Below, piece by piece: positions 60,994 through 64,000 of a DNA stretch of 64,000 bases (within the stretch, counting starts at the first letter, position 1; every line of letters starts with the position of its first letter). The stretch covers positions 62,001-126,000 of the forward strand of contig CACYSD010000001.1 in assembly GCA_902776985.1 (NCBI GenBank), given 5' to 3'. The position numbers were made by a program, and so were the translations under genes. Below the pieces are notes generated by a model that saw only the letters and a list, made by a program, of their open reading frames with translations, made no database searches and was not told the DNA's origin. This DNA comes from UBA3839 sp902776985. Lineage in GTDB: Bacteria > Bacteroidota > Bacteroidia > Bacteroidales > Bacteroidaceae.

Positions 60994-63348
60994 ATGAAGA
61001 AGATTATTACGTTAATTACACTTGTCACAATGGTAGCCCTGAGTGCTCAGGCACAAGAAGAAAAGCAGGAGAGCAAAGCCAGCGTAGGTTTGGGTTTTGT
61101 AAACATTGCCGACTCTATCAAGGGAGTGCAGCTGTCGCCTATATCGAATATTGCCGAACATGCCAGCGGTCTGCAGCTATCGGGCTTCAGCAACGTGGCA
61201 TACGACGGAATGAAAGGTGTGCAGATCTCAGGTCTCAACAACATTGTCATCGGCGAAGCCAACGGTCTGCAGCTGTCTGGTTTCACTAACCAGAATGTGG
61301 GAATACTGAAGGGTGTGCAGATTGCCTTCCGCAATGAGACGGACACTTTACGCGGCGTACAGATCGGTCTGCTCAACTACGTCACCCATGACTACCAGAA
61401 AGGTGTGCAGATAGGCCTTATAAACTATTCACGCGACACAATCGCTAAACGGTACGGACTCATCAACGTGAACCCGAAGACGCGCATCGACTTGATGGTC
61501 TATGGAGGCAACCACTCGAAAACCAACTTGGCATTTCGTTTCCGCAACCGCTCCACATATAACATCATCGGTGTGGGCACTCACTACATGGGACTTAGCG
61601 AAAAGTTCTCGGGAGCGCTCTTCTACCGCATCGGTCAGTATTTCGAACTGACACCGAGGTTATCTGTCAGCGGAGACTTGGGATTCTCCCACATTGAGAC
61701 ATTCCAGGAGAACTCCCCCCAAGCTCCTGAGCGCCTATACTCATTAGAAGGCCGTCTGAACCTCGACTATCAGTTAAGCAAAAGCTGGGGCGTTTTCGGT
61801 ACTGTGGGCTACGGCGACACACGCTACTACGACCACAACAAGAGTTACCGCCACCGCATGATTGGTGAATTGGGTCTGACCTACCATTATAACGGTTTTA
61901 ACAGTAACAGGAGCCGGTCAATCCGCCTGCACTCCGAAGAGGATATGCTTGGTGGCGACGAAGACCGCTTTGCCCTGTCGCCAAAGAAGAATATGTGGCG
62001 TACAGCCGGAATGATCACAGCGCTGAACGTGTTTGTAAACCGCTGGGACACTTGGGTGCTGGGTGAGGAGTTCTCTCGCATCAGTTTCCACAGCATCGGC
62101 CACAACTTCGAGCACGCCTTCGTGTGGGACAACGACAACTTCAACACCAACCTGTTTGCACACCCATATCACGGAAACCTTTACTTCAACTCAGCCCGTG
62201 CCAACGGCTATAACTTCTGGGAGTCATATCCATGTGCCTTGGGCGGCTCTCTGATGTGGGAGTTCTTCGGTGAAATCACACCGCCAGCTATCAACGACCT
62301 GATGGCTACTTCCATTGGTGGTACCTGCATCGGTGAAATCGCCTTCCGTGTGAGCGACCTCTTCTACGATGACCGTGAGGTTGGTTTCAGCCGTTTCCTC
62401 CGTGAGCTTGGCGGTGCCCTCATCTCTCCTATGAAAGGACTGAAGCGTGTACTCACCGGTGAGGCATGGAAACGGAGGAGCAGTCATTATCTATACCACG
62501 ACTACAGCCGCATACCTGTGAGCTACAGTGTATCGTTCGGTGACCGCTACTTAGCTGACGATCGCGCCCTGTTCCGAGGCGAGCATAACCCATACCTGGA
62601 ACTGGGTTTGGAGTACGGCGACCCATACAATAACGACGAGAACAAGCCATTCGACTTCTTCCACGCCAATGCTACATTCGGATTCTCCAGCAACCAGCCT
62701 GCCGTCAACCGATTGAATTTGCTGGGACGTCTTTGGGGCACTTCGATTGCAGACACAAAGAAATTCGAAGCTGACTTCGGTCTCTTCCAGCACTTCAACT
62801 TCTACAACTCCGAGGCAGTGAAGGATGGCACAGACCTCATCCCATACCGCATCAGCGAAGCAGCCTCTGTGGGTCCAGGTCTCATCTACAGATTCCCACA
62901 GTTAGAGGAGCGTATGAACCTGGAACAGCGCATCTACCTGAGCGGAATCCTGCTTGGCGGCTCTCTCAGCGACTACCTCTATATCCAAGAGCGCGACTAC
63001 AACATGGGTAGCGGATTCTCGGCTAAGATACAAACGAACATGGACATCAAGAAGGTGGGCTATATGAACATCGATGCCAACTACTTCCACATCTTCACAT
63101 GGAAAGGCTACGACCGTTCGGAATGGGTTGGCAAGGAAGGCTTCGAACTTGACTACACCAACGCTCAAGGAGACCCGGGCAACACTCGTATGCTTGCCTT
63201 CAACGCCGACTTCGGCCTTTACCTCACTAAGAACCTCTCAGTAAATCTGCGAGGCAGCTATTTCTGGCGCCATGCACATTACCGTGACTTCAAGGACGTC
63301 GATGCAAGGACATTCGAACTCCGTGCTGGACTGACCTATAAACTCTGA
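60994..63348 (+). CDS. Outer-membrane protein: LA_2272-type surface repeats fused to DUF3943
   Basis: This 784-residue protein has a signal ending SAQAQ. Residues 35-160 carry repeats of the form GVQLSGxxN / GLQLSGFxN (LA_2272 surface-repeat type). The remainder includes the DUF3943 signature NTNLFAHPYHGNLYFNSARANGYNFWES near 390-415, and many amphipathic strands ending in AGLTYKL, as expected for a beta-barrel. It is probably in the outer membrane; function unknown. The patatin-like gene follows after 29 nt, suggesting a joint role in lipid or envelope maintenance. Confidence 0.82.
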   Translation: MKKIITLITLVTMVALSAQAQEEKQESKASVGLGFVNIADSIKGVQLSPISNIAEHASGLQLSGFSNVAYDGMKGVQISGLNNIVIGEANGLQLSGFTNQNVGILKGVQIAFRNETDTLRGVQIGLLNYVTHDYQKGVQIGLINYSRDTIAKRYGLINVNPKTRIDLMVYGGNHSKTNLAFRFRNRSTYNIIGVGTHYMGLSEKFSGALFYRIGQYFELTPRLSVSGDLGFSHIETFQENSPQAPERLYSLEGRLNLDYQLSKSWGVFGTVGYGDTRYYDHNKSYRHRMIGELGLTYHYNGFNSNRSRSIRLHSEEDMLGGDEDRFALSPKKNMWRTAGMITALNVFVNRWDTWVLGEEFSRISFHSIGHNFEHAFVWDNDNFNTNLFAHPYHGNLYFNSARANGYNFWESYPCALGGSLMWEFFGEITPPAINDLMATSIGGTCIGEIAFRVSDLFYDDREVGFSRFLRELGGALISPMKGLKRVLTGEAWKRRSSHYLYHDYSRIPVSYSVSFGDRYLADDRALFRGEHNPYLELGLEYGDPYNNDENKPFDFFHANATFGFSSNQPAVNRLNLLGRLWGTSIADTKKFEADFGLFQHFNFYNSEAVKDGTDLIPYRISEAASVGPGLIYRFPQLEERMNLEQRIYLSGILLGGSLSDYLYIQERDYNMGSGFSAKIQTNMDIKKVGYMNIDANYFHIFTWKGYDRSEWVGKEGFELDYTNAQGDPGNTRMLAFNADFGLYLTKNLSVNLRGSYFWRHAHYRDFKDVDARTFELRAGLTYKL

Positions 63349-63377
63349 TAATGTCAAAGCTACAGACTTAAGAGAAT

Positions 63378-64000
63378 ATGAAGAAGATACTATTTATACT
63401 TTTTGCGCTGCTTAGCAGCACTATAATGGCTGAGACACAGGCCGAGACACAGGCTGACAGCACAGCGACAGGTAGAAAGAAAGTTGCTGTGGTGCTGAGC
63501 GGTGGCGGAGCCAAGGGTATGGCTCATATCGGTGTGCTGAAAGTGCTTGAACGAGCCGGCATCCCCATTGACATCATTACCGGAACGTCAATTGGCAGCA
63601 TCGTAGGAGGACTATACTCCATCGGTTACAACGCCAACGCCCTCGACTCAATCGTAAGGGCACAAGACTGGGGATATGTCATCACCGACAAGGAGAACCT
63701 AGCCAACCAGAGTCTCAATGACCGCAAGAAGCAGTACACCTACATATTCTCAACCGGCAAGGCTATCGGCAAGCACGACAGAAGCGGAGGCGGACTCATA
63801 AGAGGAAAGAACTTGGCAGAACTGTTCCAGAGACTATGCAACGGATACACAGACTCTCTCAACTTCTCACGTGACCTGCCCATTGAGTTTGCCTGTGTCG
63901 CCACCGACATAATGACCAATACCGAGGAGGTATTCCATAGCGGAAGACTACCCCAGGCTATGAGGGCATCAATGTCCATACCAGCTGCGTTCGCACCCGT
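63378..64000 (+). CDS. Patatin-like phospholipase, N-terminal part (runs off window)
   Basis: The first 207 codons are visible. After a signal peptide (about 1-19) and a short repeat AETQAETQA, the patatin domain has the oxyanion loop SGGGAKG (41-47) and the nucleophile Ser71 in GTSIGS; the catalytic Asp lies beyond the edge. Bacteroidota members often carry a C-terminal surface-antigen barrel, which cannot be checked here. It probably hydrolyses phospholipids in the envelope. Confidence 0.9.
   Translation, partial: MKKILFILFALLSSTIMAETQAETQADSTATGRKKVAVVLSGGGAKGMAHIGVLKVLERAGIPIDIITGTSIGSIVGGLYSIGYNANALDSIVRAQDWGYVITDKENLANQSLNDRKKQYTYIFSTGKAIGKHDRSGGGLIRGKNLAELFQRLCNGYTDSLNFSRDLPIEFACVATDIMTNTEEVFHSGRLPQAMRASMSIPAAFAP

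Overview
The window comes from a Bacteroidota chromosome, most likely a Prevotella-type member of the Bacteroidales. The evidence is a complete starch-utilisation locus with SusC/SusD-type proteins, an RprX/RprY-like two-component pair, many promoters of the lineage form TTTG-N18..22-TAnnTTTG, almost no Shine-Dalgarno sequences, signal peptides ending in AQ, and lipoproteins with acidic residues after the Cys. Base composition, copy numbers and homologues were judged by eye; no searches were run.

Layout. 1-14338 (minus strand): a starch locus in the order susA, susB, susC, susD, susE, susF, susG, then an MFS sugar transporter cut by the window edge, with a divergent transmembrane regulator (susR-like) at 14592-16301. 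SusC/D import maltooligosaccharides, SusE/F bind starch, SusG cuts it outside, SusA and SusB finish it in the periplasm, and the MFS protein probably takes up the products. 16302-16958 is noncoding but holds two strong inverted repeats and a minus-strand promoter aimed at a hairpin with a U-tract. 16959-19968: pyruvate formate-lyase and its activase. 20072-25976: a retaining-type GH97 enzyme and a 1247-residue modular exported protein. 26158-28317: an EF-G paralogue lacking the catalytic histidine. 28462-30732: sensor kinase and response regulator. 31342-32510: rpsF-rpsR-rplI, where rpsR and rplI (unlike the other genes examined) have strong Shine-Dalgarno sequences. 32684-38055: MtaB, a glycosyltransferase, a phytase-like exported protein and a membrane Ser/Thr kinase.

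38251-48643 is a xylan/arabinoxylan cluster (sugar:H+ symporter, GH43-CBM6-GH43-CBM6, a beta-helix/GH10 fusion, two more GH43) with no SusC/D pair. 48640-51903 (minus): ComEC-like protein, Rpe and a coiled-coil membrane protein. 52069-56533: NrnA-like phosphoesterase, HemW, a tiny Glu/Ala-rich lipoprotein, and a PurF-family protein without its glutaminase nucleophile. 56596-56710 is a striking array of 22-bp-period hairpins. 56987-60835 is a GC-richer operon of LD-carboxypeptidase, VanX-like dipeptidase, a 24-codon ORF, a PheC-like binding protein and a bile-acid/sodium-symporter-family carrier. 60994-64000: a surface-repeat/DUF3943 outer-membrane protein and the start of a patatin-like phospholipase.

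The most interesting observations are the Shine-Dalgarno exception in rpsR/rplI, the promoter-hairpin-U-tract unit near 16750, the 22-bp hairpin array, the active-site losses in the EF-G and PurF paralogues, and a shared C-terminal tail on three secreted glycan-related proteins.
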